From contig CAZDIO010000002.1 in NCBI GenBank assembly GCA_964505555.1, forward strand, positions 1 to 20,405: a stretch of DNA of 20,405 bases, in the 5' to 3' direction. The position numbers and the translations under genes were made by a program. The notes below the pieces were generated by a model. The model was not told the DNA's origin and did not search any database. It saw only the letters and a list, made by a program, of their open reading frames with translations. Positions 13,548 to 20,405 of this stretch are shown in pieces (position 1 is the first letter of the stretch; the number at the start of each line of letters is the position of its first letter). This stretch comes from CAZDIO01 sp964505555 (lineage in GTDB: Bacteria > Bdellovibrionota_C > UBA2361 > SZUA-149 > CAZDIO01).

Positions 13548-15662
13548 CTAACCAGCTGAAGAGTAAGCGTCTACCTCAAAGAATCCGGTGCGGCGGTCGT
13601 CGACGATGCTTGGAGGGATGTCGTTGATGAAGCGAGAAGGTCTTCCCGTGTACCAACTTCCTGGACCATAATGTTGACGTGAAGTTACTCGCGTAAGATA
13701 GAGTCGGCTCTTTGCCCGCGTCATCCCTACATAGCAGAGACGCCGCTCTTCCTCTGTTTCTGAGGCATCGGTTAACGACCGGACGTGGGGGAGAAGCCCT
13801 TCTTCAAGGCCCACAAGAAATACGATTTCAAATTCTAATCCCTTTGCAAGATGAAGTGTCATTAGTGAGATCGTTCCTTGCATACGTTTCTCTGCACTGA
13901 TTTCTCCCTCGCGATCGAGGGCAGAGGTAAGACTTACTCGATCAAGAAAGTCACGAAGGCTCGGAATAAGATCTTCACCTACGGAACGGCGCACAAATTC
14001 AGCTCCCACAGAACAGAGTTCATAAATGTTTTCAATCCTTCCTTCTGCTTCCGAAGTGTCTTCTGCCTGAAGGAGTGGAATATATCGGGAGTCAACACCG
14101 ATCTGCTCAATGAAGCTCGTCATTGCTGTAATTTTTGCTTCTATAAAGAGATCTTTATCTTCTAACAATACCATGACCGCTCTTCCTTTAGCTTGAAGAG
14201 ATTCGATGAGTTGAACAAAGCTTGCAAATTTCGATTTGTATGCTGTCGATAAGAAAGGGGCATTCTCTGCGAGGGCAACTTTTATCGATTCAAAGAGGGA
14301 GAGTTTCTTTTCTCCTGCATAAGCAACGAGTCCACTAATGGCCTTTGGGCCAAGTCCACGTACCGGGGTATTAATGATCCGGAGGAGTGATTCATTGTCA
14401 CACGGGTTAAGAAGCAATCGATAGTAGGCGAGAATATCCTTAATTTCTTTTCGTTCGTAAAATTTATGACTCCCGTAGATCTCGTAGGGAATATTGTTTT
14501 CTACAAGGTATTCTTCGATCACCCGAGATTGGGCATTTGTTCTGTAAAATATGGCGATTTGAGATGGTGAGGTATTCTTTCGTAAAAAAGTGAGAATCGT
14601 TTGGACCACAAAATGTGCCTCTTCAATCTCATCGTAACCACGATAAGCAACGATCGGTTCACCTGTTGGGTTATTGGTTTTAAGCTCTTTTTTCTGACGA
14701 TTCTTGTTTTTTGAAATTACGGCACTTGCGGCACGAAGGATGTTTTTTGTTGAGCGGTAATTATGGGCAAGAGTGACTACCTGGGCATTGGGATAGTCCT
14801 TCTGGAAAGTGAGAATATTTTTTATCGTTGCGCCGCGAAAAGCATAAATTGACTGGTCATCATCTCCAACAACACAGAGATTTTTGTTTTTTTCAGTGAG
14901 CATCTGCACAAACAGATATTGCACACGATTTGTGTCTTGATACTCATCGACTAAGAAGTGAAGAAATTGTTCTTGATATTGACCGAGGATCTCTTTTTCT
15001 AATTTAAAGAGTGTGATTACGTTACAGAGGAGATCACCGAAGTCCATCGCTTGTGAGGATTTAAGCTCCTCTTGGTAAGCGATATAGAGTTCGGAGATAG
15101 ATTCTGCCATGAGAGGGGAGATGCTGAGCTCTCGGCGGAGATCCTCTGGGAACTTGTAATCGTTCTTTGCGCGATCAATTCGAGAAAGCACCATTTTAGG
15201 GTCGATGATCTTCGGATCAACCCCAACTTTTTTATACACTCGTTTCATTGCCGAGAGTGAGTCAGAAGAGTCGTAAATGACGAAATTATGGGAGTAGTCA
15301 AGCGCTGGTGCGTGTGCGCGAAGAATTCTCGTACAGATAGAGTGGAATGTAGCGACCCAGAGCGGACCAACGTTTTGAAGGTGTGCGGGGAGGATGCTCG
15401 GTGTATCAGCGAGTAATCGTAATACCCTGCTCTTCATCTCCTCCGCAGCTTTATTTGTAAATGTTACGGCAAGTATTCGAGCTGGGTGAACGCCGTGTTC
15501 GAGAATGAGTTTTGCTATTCGTCGGGTCAAAACCCTTGTCTTACCACTCCCTGCACCGGCAAAAACTAAGAGGGGTCCCTCGCCGTGTTCGACAGCAATT
15601 CGTTGTTGAGGATCGAGATCGTCTAGGTATAGATTGTTTGACACCAACTCTTCATATCTCAC
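13548..15662 (-). CDS. uvrD: UvrD/PcrA-type superfamily 1 DNA helicase
   Basis: A 704-residue ATP-dependent 3'-5' DNA helicase of the UvrD/PcrA/Rep group, acting in nucleotide excision repair, mismatch repair or replication restart. The motifs are in order: DPQQR Q-motif (17-21), Walker A AGAGSGKT (35-42), FTNKAAEEM (68-76), TFHSICTRIL (105-114), Walker B VDEYQDTN (238-245), GDDDQSIYAFRGA (266-278), HNYRST, and near the end LHLAKGLEF and YVGMTRAKSRLYL. The C-terminus stops about 50 residues after that motif, so the Tudor-like tail of many PcrA/UvrD proteins appears short or absent. The GTG start at 15662 lacks a strong ribosome site; a GTG at 15644 is an alternative. It lies 19 bases after the small membrane-protein gene. 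Confidence 0.93.
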   Translation of the reverse strand: MRYEELVSNNLYLDDLDPQQRIAVEHGEGPLLVFAGAGSGKTRVLTRRIAKLILEHGVHPARILAVTFTNKAAEEMKSRVLRLLADTPSILPAHLQNVGPLWVATFHSICTRILRAHAPALDYSHNFVIYDSSDSLSAMKRVYKKVGVDPKIIDPKMVLSRIDRAKNDYKFPEDLRRELSISPLMAESISELYIAYQEELKSSQAMDFGDLLCNVITLFKLEKEILGQYQEQFLHFLVDEYQDTNRVQYLFVQMLTEKNKNLCVVGDDDQSIYAFRGATIKNILTFQKDYPNAQVVTLAHNYRSTKNILRAASAVISKNKNRQKKELKTNNPTGEPIVAYRGYDEIEEAHFVVQTILTFLRKNTSPSQIAIFYRTNAQSRVIEEYLVENNIPYEIYGSHKFYERKEIKDILAYYRLLLNPCDNESLLRIINTPVRGLGPKAISGLVAYAGEKKLSLFESIKVALAENAPFLSTAYKSKFASFVQLIESLQAKGRAVMVLLEDKDLFIEAKITAMTSFIEQIGVDSRYIPLLQAEDTSEAEGRIENIYELCSVGAEFVRRSVGEDLIPSLRDFLDRVSLTSALDREGEISAEKRMQGTISLMTLHLAKGLEFEIVFLVGLEEGLLPHVRSLTDASETEEERRLCYVGMTRAKSRLYLTRVTSRQHYGPGSWYTGRPSRFINDIPPSIVDDRRTGFFEVDAYSSAG

Positions 15663-15681
15663 TCAGCTGCTTGATGAAAGC

Positions 15682-15915
15682 CTACCGGAGGACACGCTGA
15701 TGTTGAAGACTTGATTTTGGCATGGAGATAAATGCTCCCACTTCAAAGAGGAGTTGAATTGATTGTTTGAACTTGGAATTCTCTGCGCAGAGGTGCCGCT
15801 CGAGAAAGCCGCCATCAAGAAAGAGGAGTTTACCAATATAGAGTGCGGTAAGCAGAAGCACGCCAGTTTCGATGATACTAATCAGATCAAATGCTGGTAT
15901 TGAAGTTATTTCCAT
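15682..15915 (-). CDS. Small membrane protein upstream of the helicase
   Basis: A 77-residue protein I do not recognise. One hydrophobic segment, about residues 11-33 (LISIIETGVLLLTALYIGKL), looks like a membrane helix, followed by a short mixed cytoplasmic or periplasmic tail. It is accepted as real because GGGAGGAAAAG precedes the ATG at ideal distance and a near-consensus promoter lies upstream at 16053-16081. The stop is 19 bases before the helicase start, so the two genes look co-transcribed. No function can be inferred. Confidence 0.65.
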   Translation of the reverse strand: MEITSIPAFDLISIIETGVLLLTALYIGKLLFLDGGFLERHLCAENSKFKQSIQLLFEVGAFISMPKSSLQHQRVLR

Positions 15916-16052
15916 CTTTTCCTCCCAAGATCGTCTTTGGTTGCTAACGTTTCCTTTGGTGCATTTTCAACTCATGCTAAAGCTATTGAGGTTGTTTGAA
16001 TCTGATTTACAGCAGGGAATCAAAAAAACCTCGAAACAACTTCGATAACTGT

Positions 16053-16081
16053 TGTATAGAAATAAAATAGAACGTTGTCAA
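16053..16081 (-). promoter_or_regulatory. Near-consensus sigma-70 promoter, leftward
   Basis: On the leftward strand TTGACA (16076-16081) and TATACA (16053-16058) are separated by exactly 17 bases. This would drive the small membrane protein and the uvrD-type helicase, with a leader of about 130 bases. The leader includes a GAGGTT/AACCTC inverted repeat. It overlaps the upstream region of rlmE, so the two divergent units may influence each other. Confidence 0.7.
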
Positions 16082-16111
16082 TGAAATTTCTATTGGTGCC
16101 TCCAAATTAAT

Positions 16112-16732
16112 ATGTCTGGCTCGTATCAACGAAAAGATCACCTCTACCGAGAAGCAAAGAAGAAAGGGTACAGGTCACGCGCATCCTTTAAGTTAGAAGA
16201 ACTTGATAAGAAACACCGTTTGTTTAAGCGTGGTATTAAAGTTATCGATCTCGGTTGTTCACCTGGGGGATGGGCTCAGGTGGCAGCTTCAAAAGTAGGT
16301 GCCCAAGGTTTAGTTATTGGAGTAGATCTCGAACCACTTCTTCCTTTGAGTCCGGAAGAGGTGGGGGGGAGCGCCGCCCGAGTTGAATTCATTCAGGGTG
16401 ATATCCAGGATGAGTCAGTAAGAGCGCGTATTGTTGAACTCAGTGGTGGTCTCGTCGGAGGGGTGATCTCGGACATGAGTCCAAATATTTCTGGAGTGAG
16501 TTTTCGAGATGCGGTGCGCTCTGCTGAGTTGGTAGAGATAGCACTTGAGCTTGGAACAAAGCTCCTTAGTAAAGGCGGCTTTCTTGTTGCAAAGATTTTT
16601 CCTGGAGAAGAAGAGGGAGAGCTTTTTAAAAAATACCGAAAACGATTCTCTCAGTTCTTGCGGGTGTATCTTGATGCAACAAGGAAGACCTCAAAAGAGT
16701 TATATTTTGTTGGCAAAGATTTTGTGGAGTGA
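16112..16732 (+). CDS. rlmE: 23S rRNA (uridine-2'-O-)-methyltransferase
   Basis: A 206-residue S-adenosylmethionine-dependent enzyme of the RlmE/RrmJ/FtsJ family, which methylates the 2'-O of U2552 in 23S rRNA late in 50S assembly. The catalytic K-D-K-E set is complete: Lys27 (SRASFKL), Asp121 (SDMSPN), Lys161 (LVAKIF) and Glu196 (SKELYFV). The SAM-binding VIDLGCSPGGWAQ is at 44-56. The length is normal. The ATG has no strong ribosome site. It is the first gene of a rightward operon, its stop followed at once by mlaE, an unusual partner. Function is secure from motifs. Confidence 0.94.
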   Translation: MSGSYQRKDHLYREAKKKGYRSRASFKLEELDKKHRLFKRGIKVIDLGCSPGGWAQVAASKVGAQGLVIGVDLEPLLPLSPEEVGGSAARVEFIQGDIQDESVRARIVELSGGLVGGVISDMSPNISGVSFRDAVRSAELVEIALELGTKLLSKGGFLVAKIFPGEEEGELFKKYRKRFSQFLRVYLDATRKTSKELYFVGKDFVE

Positions 16733-16734
16733 AT

Positions 16735-17526
16735 GTGGATAGTGCCGTAGTGGTCACAAAGCGTATTGGCAGTGAGGTGATTGAGAGAGTTTCTTCTTGG
16801 GGAGAAGCGTGGACTTTTCTTTTTAAAGTATTTTATCGAGCATTTACTCCTCCCTATCGAATTGGGCTTATTTTTCAACAGATGTATGTGATCGGAGTGC
16901 AATCGATATCAGTTGTTTCACTGGTAGGGTTATTTACCGGAGCAGTGCTTGCGGTTCAAGGCGAATATACCCTTTCAAAGTTTGGAGCGACAGCCTTTAC
17001 CGGTTCTGCGGTAGCACTGAGTCTTATTCGAGAGCTTGGGCCAGTGCTTACGGCACTGATGGTGAATGGTCGTGCTGGTTCAGCAATGACGGCTGAGCTT
17101 GGAATTATGAAGATCAGTGAACAGGTTGATGCCTTGCGTTCAATGGCGGTCGATCCGCTTCGCTATTTGATGGTGCCACGAATAATTGCAGGAGTAATTT
17201 CGGTACCCTTACTGACAGCGATGTTTAATGTGGTGGGGATTGGTGGTGGATATGTTGTGAGCGTTGCTACTCTTGATCTCTCTTCGGGAACTTTCATCAC
17301 ACAAATGACAAGTTCAGTTCGAGATGTCGATGTGCTCTCTGGTCTTGTAAAATCGATCGTATTTGGATTAGGCGTTTCATGGATCGCTTGTTATAAAGGG
17401 TGGACATGCGGGTTTGGTGCTGTCGGAGTTAACCGTGCCACGACAAGCGCTGTTGTTACCGCCTCCGTAGTTATTCTCGTACTTGATTACTTCCTGACGT
17501 CGATTCTAACTCAGGTATTCATGTGA
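16735..17526 (+). CDS. mlaE: Phospholipid ABC transporter permease MlaE
   Basis: A 263-residue inner-membrane permease of the MlaE/YrbE family, the membrane core of the MlaFEDB-type lipid transporter that moves phospholipids between inner and outer membrane. The hallmark region NGRAGSAMTAELGIMKISEQ and the following ALRSMAVDPLRYLMVPR are present at about 104-141, flanked by hydrophobic helices. GTG at 16735 is chosen because GGAG lies five bases before it; the GTG at 16729, which overlaps the rlmE stop, is an alternative. The stop overlaps the GTG of the next gene. No STAS-domain mlaB was seen in the operon. Confidence 0.92.
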   Translation: MDSAVVVTKRIGSEVIERVSSWGEAWTFLFKVFYRAFTPPYRIGLIFQQMYVIGVQSISVVSLVGLFTGAVLAVQGEYTLSKFGATAFTGSAVALSLIRELGPVLTALMVNGRAGSAMTAELGIMKISEQVDALRSMAVDPLRYLMVPRIIAGVISVPLLTAMFNVVGIGGGYVVSVATLDLSSGTFITQMTSSVRDVDVLSGLVKSIVFGLGVSWIACYKGWTCGFGAVGVNRATTSAVVTASVVILVLDYFLTSILTQVFM

Positions 17527-18272
17527 TTCGAATCAAAAGCCTAAAGAAAAGTTTCGGAACACAGGTCGTACTGAACGATCTTGATTTAGAGATTGCAGAG
17601 GGAAAAACAACAGCAGTAGTTGGACCGAGTGGCACTGGAAAGAGTGTGCTGATTAAAATAATTACTGGATTATTAAGAGCTGATGCAGGGGAGATTACTA
17701 TTGGTAAGGATGTCCTTACACCACATTCCTCCGAAGAAGAACGACGGAAGATCTGCGAACGAATGGGAATTCTCTTTCAGGCAGCAGCGTTATTTGATTC
17801 GATGACACTTTTCGAAAACGTAGCGTTCCCATTACGACACCGCCTGAAATTAGCGGAGCATGAGATTAATCGTCGGGTCATTCAACGTCTTGGTGAGGTT
17901 GGGCTTGCTGGGAGTGAAAAGAAGTTACCTGGTGAGGTTTCTATCGGCATGAGAAAGCGAGTTGGAATCGCTAGAGCATTGGTAACGAACCCCGAAATCT
18001 TGCTCTTTGATGAACCCAATACCGGACTTGACCCGGAAGTTGGGCAGGAAATATACGAGCTCATTGCCGAAACACAAAAGCTCTCGCAATTTACTGGCGT
18101 TGTTATTAGTCATGAGATACCCGAGGTTTTTCAGGTGTGCGATCGTGTGGCGATGCTGTATAACGGAAAGGTTCAACTGGAGGGAAACATCGAGGAGTTT
18201 CTCTCTACACAACAACCGATCGTTAGGCAGTTTATTGATGGGAATGTTGATGGACCAATTCAGATGAGTTGA
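17523..18272 (+). CDS. mlaF: Phospholipid ABC transporter ATPase MlaF
   Basis: A 249-residue ATP-binding subunit that powers the MlaE permease. Walker A GPSGTGKS (34-41), the Q-loop glutamine (Gln86), Walker B ILLFDE (159-164), the D-loop GLDP and the switch His197 are all present. The ABC signature is unusual: VSIGM (139-143) replaces the LSGGM/LSGGQ expected for this family, so the second signature glycine step is Ile-Gly. The rest of that helix, MRKRVGIARAL, is normal. The GTG start overlaps the mlaE stop. An ATP-binding protein with a weakened signature may still work, since the serine and one glycine remain. Confidence 0.93.
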   Translation: MIRIKSLKKSFGTQVVLNDLDLEIAEGKTTAVVGPSGTGKSVLIKIITGLLRADAGEITIGKDVLTPHSSEEERRKICERMGILFQAAALFDSMTLFENVAFPLRHRLKLAEHEINRRVIQRLGEVGLAGSEKKLPGEVSIGMRKRVGIARALVTNPEILLFDEPNTGLDPEVGQEIYELIAETQKLSQFTGVVISHEIPEVFQVCDRVAMLYNGKVQLEGNIEEFLSTQQPIVRQFIDGNVDGPIQMS

Positions 18273-18295
18273 GAATAAAGAGAATAAGGATAGAC

Positions 18296-18784
18296 ATGGC
18301 AGTAGTGGAAAAAAAACAGGAAAGTATCTCCGTTGAAATTCCGAAGCGAACGTTTACCGTAGAGTTTTGGGTGGGGATCTTTACAATTATTGGAGTCGCC
18401 GCCTTTGGGTATTTGGCGATAAATATTGCCGGAATGCGTCTCTTGCAAACGAATTTTTATGATCTTTTAGCAGAATTTAATGATGTTTCGGGATTACAGC
18501 TTGGGGCACCGGTGGAGATTGCTGGGGTGCAGATCGGTGAGGTGAAAGAGATCGACTTAAAATCAACCATGGCCAAAGTTACGTTACAAATTAAGAACGG
18601 CACCAATCTTCGCGATGATGATATCGCAATCATTCGGACGAAGGGGATTATCGGCGATAAATATATCAAGATTGTTCCCGGGGGCTCAGATGAGAAAATT
18701 CCACCCGGTGGAGAGATTGCAGAAACAGAATCTGCTGTAGATTTTGAAGATATTATAGGAAAAATTATTCACCGACTTGAATAG
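18296..18784 (+). CDS. mlaD: MCE-domain lipid carrier MlaD
   Basis: A 162-residue protein anchored by one N-terminal helix (about 24-44) with an MCE domain facing the periplasm (about 54-131, with SGLQLGAPVEIAGVQIGEV and a conserved GDKYIKI). MCE subunits form a hexameric ring above MlaE that binds phospholipid. ATG at 18296 is chosen because AAGGA lies six bases upstream; an in-frame TTG overlapping the mlaF stop would add nine residues. It is slightly shorter than the E. coli protein. Confidence 0.92.
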   Translation: MAVVEKKQESISVEIPKRTFTVEFWVGIFTIIGVAAFGYLAINIAGMRLLQTNFYDLLAEFNDVSGLQLGAPVEIAGVQIGEVKEIDLKSTMAKVTLQIKNGTNLRDDDIAIIRTKGIIGDKYIKIVPGGSDEKIPPGGEIAETESAVDFEDIIGKIIHRLE

Positions 18785-18791
18785 GGGAAGC

Positions 18792-19544
18792 ATGGAGAGA
18801 GAGAGCAGAAATTTTGTAATACAGAGCGATGAAGCAACGAAAATCTGTTTATCAAACTTCTTTTCTGTGAGGTCGTTTCTCTTCGATAAAAGAACCCTTA
18901 TTGTTTTAACCTGTCTTAGTGTGTTGTGTCTTTCTTCCTTTGCAATTGCCGAGCAGCCTCTTTCTCCGGCTGCGAGTGCTGTGAAATCCACTATCGAAGA
19001 GATTCGCAAAGTTGTGCGCCAGGATCAAGGGAAGATTCCTGAAGTAGAACTGAATAAGAAACTTGAAAAAGTGATCTTTCCCGTTTTTGATTTTACGGAG
19101 ATGTCTCGTCGCTGTATCGGAAAAAATTGGGAGGAAGGAAGCCCCGCAGAGCAGCAAGAGTTTATAGATCTCTTTACGAGTATGTTGTCTCGAACTTACA
19201 TTGAGAAGATAAAAAAAGTGGAAAGTCGAACCGTGAACTATGTTGGTGATATTGTTAAAGGGAACAAAGCGGTGGTGCGTACCGTGACTGTTCATGAAGA
19301 TGGGGAAGAGGTAAAGCTTGACTATCGGCTTCGTGACAACAATGGAAACTGGCAGATTTATGATGTCATTATCGAAAATGTTGGACTTGTTACGAACTAC
19401 CGCAGTGAGTTTGCGGGGATCGTTCGTAAAAAGAAATTTTCAGGACTCCTGGTCGATCTTCGCCAAAAGGTAAAAGATCGCGCAGCGGGAGACACCATCG
19501 CACTTTCACCACTTGAAAAAAAGATCGAAGAAATCGAGAAGTAA
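18792..19544 (+). CDS. mlaC: Periplasmic phospholipid-binding protein MlaC
   Basis: A 250-residue protein of the MlaC/Ttg2D family, which shuttles phospholipid across the periplasm between the outer-membrane MlaA complex and MlaFED. The signal peptide has an unusually long N-region of about 35 residues before LIVLTCLSVLCLSSFAIA, with a probable cut after Ala53. The mature part shows the family pattern FDFTEMSRRCIGKNW, QEFIDLFTSML, a VDI-type strand region and the KLDYRLRDNNGNWQIYDVII stretch. GGGGAAG precedes the ATG; a GTG at residue 27 would give a more usual signal length but lacks a ribosome site. Last gene of the operon, 19 bases before a convergent gene. MlaA is not in the window. Confidence 0.9.
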   Translation: MERESRNFVIQSDEATKICLSNFFSVRSFLFDKRTLIVLTCLSVLCLSSFAIAEQPLSPAASAVKSTIEEIRKVVRQDQGKIPEVELNKKLEKVIFPVFDFTEMSRRCIGKNWEEGSPAEQQEFIDLFTSMLSRTYIEKIKKVESRTVNYVGDIVKGNKAVVRTVTVHEDGEEVKLDYRLRDNNGNWQIYDVIIENVGLVTNYRSEFAGIVRKKKFSGLLVDLRQKVKDRAAGDTIALSPLEKKIEEIEK

Positions 19545-19563
19545 TTGCTCCGCCCATTAAAAT

Positions 19564-20319
19564 TCAGCTTGCGATGAAGCTCGTTGCTCCGAGCCATGAG
19601 AGATCAAATATTGCTCGAGTTGTTTGAGCATAGCTTTGACTTTCAATGAGCACTGCCATGGATTCTCGTGGAGAGAGAGACATTATAGCAACCTTTGAGC
19701 CATAGGCGACGACCTCATTTTCAAAAGGAAAAGCAGTAGGATTGATAAATAAAACCTCAAAGTAATCACGCTCGAGGTTATTTCCAAGAAGTGATTTAAG
19801 TTGACGAGAAGTGTTTTTCGAAAGTGGCGAGAGGTAGCGGGTTTTAATCCCCTTTTTAATTTTTTCTCGGGTATAGCGTTTAAAGTAATCTGGAAATGTT
19901 TCAAGAACTAAAGAAAGATTAGTAAAGCCAACAACCGATGTTTCCGCACTGAGCATATCTTCAAAGATACTTTCTACCCCCAACCTTCCCTCGTAGAAAG
20001 TTATCTTTGGTTTTTTTGCGAGGGTGTTTTGAATAGAGAGAAGTTGTGGAACAAGGGCTTGAGCGACTTCAAATCGACGTTTTGCATGAGAGATGATCGT
20101 CTGTGGTGGTTGTGGGGTAAAGTGTTGATAGGACCCTTTTTCTAATTTAGTTGCAAACCCCTTCTCAACGAGATTACTCAAAGTGTAGTAACAGGTCGCA
20201 CGGTGCTTGCCGGCTTTTTTAGCAACCTGGCTGACATATCCACCTCCAAGCTCAAGAAGAGCAAGATAGACCTTCGCTTCATCAGCGGAGAGTCCTAGCT
20301 GTGTTAAGTCATTGAGCAT
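19564..20319 (-). CDS. TrmB-family transcriptional regulator
   Basis: A 251-residue DNA-binding regulator. The N-terminal winged helix-turn-helix (about 5-70) begins LTQLGLSADEAKVYLALLEL, the typical TrmB start, with KKAGKHRATCYYTLSNLVEK as the recognition region. A helical linker (about 78-103) leads to a C-terminal phospholipase-D-like ligand or dimer domain (about 107-235). The effector is unknown. GGAG lies seven bases before the ATG. It converges on mlaC with 19 bases between and no obvious terminator. TrmB-type regulators are common in archaea and candidate-phylum bacteria (general knowledge). Its upstream region runs into the anomalous window end. Confidence 0.88.
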   Translation of the reverse strand: MLNDLTQLGLSADEAKVYLALLELGGGYVSQVAKKAGKHRATCYYTLSNLVEKGFATKLEKGSYQHFTPQPPQTIISHAKRRFEVAQALVPQLLSIQNTLAKKPKITFYEGRLGVESIFEDMLSAETSVVGFTNLSLVLETFPDYFKRYTREKIKKGIKTRYLSPLSKNTSRQLKSLLGNNLERDYFEVLFINPTAFPFENEVVAYGSKVAIMSLSPRESMAVLIESQSYAQTTRAIFDLSWLGATSFIAS

Positions 20320-20348
20320 ACATAAACTCCGACAACATGTACCTTATA

Positions 20349-20405
20349 CCCCCCCCGCTGGGGGTGGGGGGGGGGGGGGCCCGCGGCCGCCGACCGAGCG
20401 AGCGG
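20349..20405. other. Anomalous G/C homopolymer end of the window
   Basis: After moderately AT-rich sequence, the last 57 bases turn almost wholly G and C: a C8 run (20349-20356), G5, then G14 (20366-20379) and a block containing the NotI site GCGGCCGC (20383-20390). Neither coding nor regulatory logic fits. A contig-end artefact, such as poly-G reads or leftover adaptor or linker sequence, is the likeliest reading. It truncates the promoter region of the TrmB-type gene. Confidence 0.7.

Overview
The window reads as chromosomal DNA of an uncultured Gram-negative bacterium. It carries genes for an outer-membrane lipid transport system (mlaE, mlaF, mlaD, mlaC), a Kdo-pathway type sugar isomerase, a type IV prepilin peptidase with an NtrC-type sigma-54 activator, and a quinol oxidase of the bd type. 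Two genes, a cysteine-rich protein and a TrmB-type regulator, belong to families I associate mainly with uncultured and candidate-phylum bacteria (and, for TrmB, archaea). A delta-proteobacterial or related uncultured Gram-negative lineage is the best guess, and the sequence alone does not settle it. No tRNA, rRNA, CRISPR array, insertion sequence or phage gene was seen.

Layout. Positions 1-165 hold a degenerate copy of a hairpin repeat. From 166 to 4592 four rightward genes follow closely: a DUF486 membrane protein, a 550-residue cysteine-rich protein with duplicated ends, and cydA-cydB. From 6987 down to 4673 runs a leftward block of four small poorly known genes, each with a clear Shine-Dalgarno site. 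One of them (6616-6987) looks like a free-standing RNA polymerase alpha C-terminal domain. Upstream of it is an 874-base non-coding stretch (6988-7861) packed with nested inverted repeats, the strangest part of the window. From 11331 down to 7862 is a tight leftward operon: prepilin peptidase, sigma-54 activator, a small exported cysteine protein and a SIS-domain sugar-phosphate isomerase.

A rightward glycosyltransferase (11544-12740) and an unknown 156-residue protein (12907-13377) come next. They are separated from the leftward uvrD/pcrA helicase and its small membrane-protein partner (15915 down to 13548) by an 84-base inverted repeat. Rightward again, rlmE overlaps or abuts mlaE-mlaF-mlaD-mlaC (16112-19544), which would supply the inner-membrane and periplasmic parts of a phospholipid transporter. 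A leftward TrmB-type regulator follows, and the last ~57 bases are an abrupt G/C homopolymer end that is probably an assembly or sequencing artefact.

Most of the window is ordinary housekeeping and envelope biology. The items that deserve a second look are the stand-alone alpha-CTD-like protein with its hairpin-rich upstream region, the cysteine-rich protein with matching modules at both ends, and altered signature motifs in the MlaF ATPase and in the sigma-54 activator.
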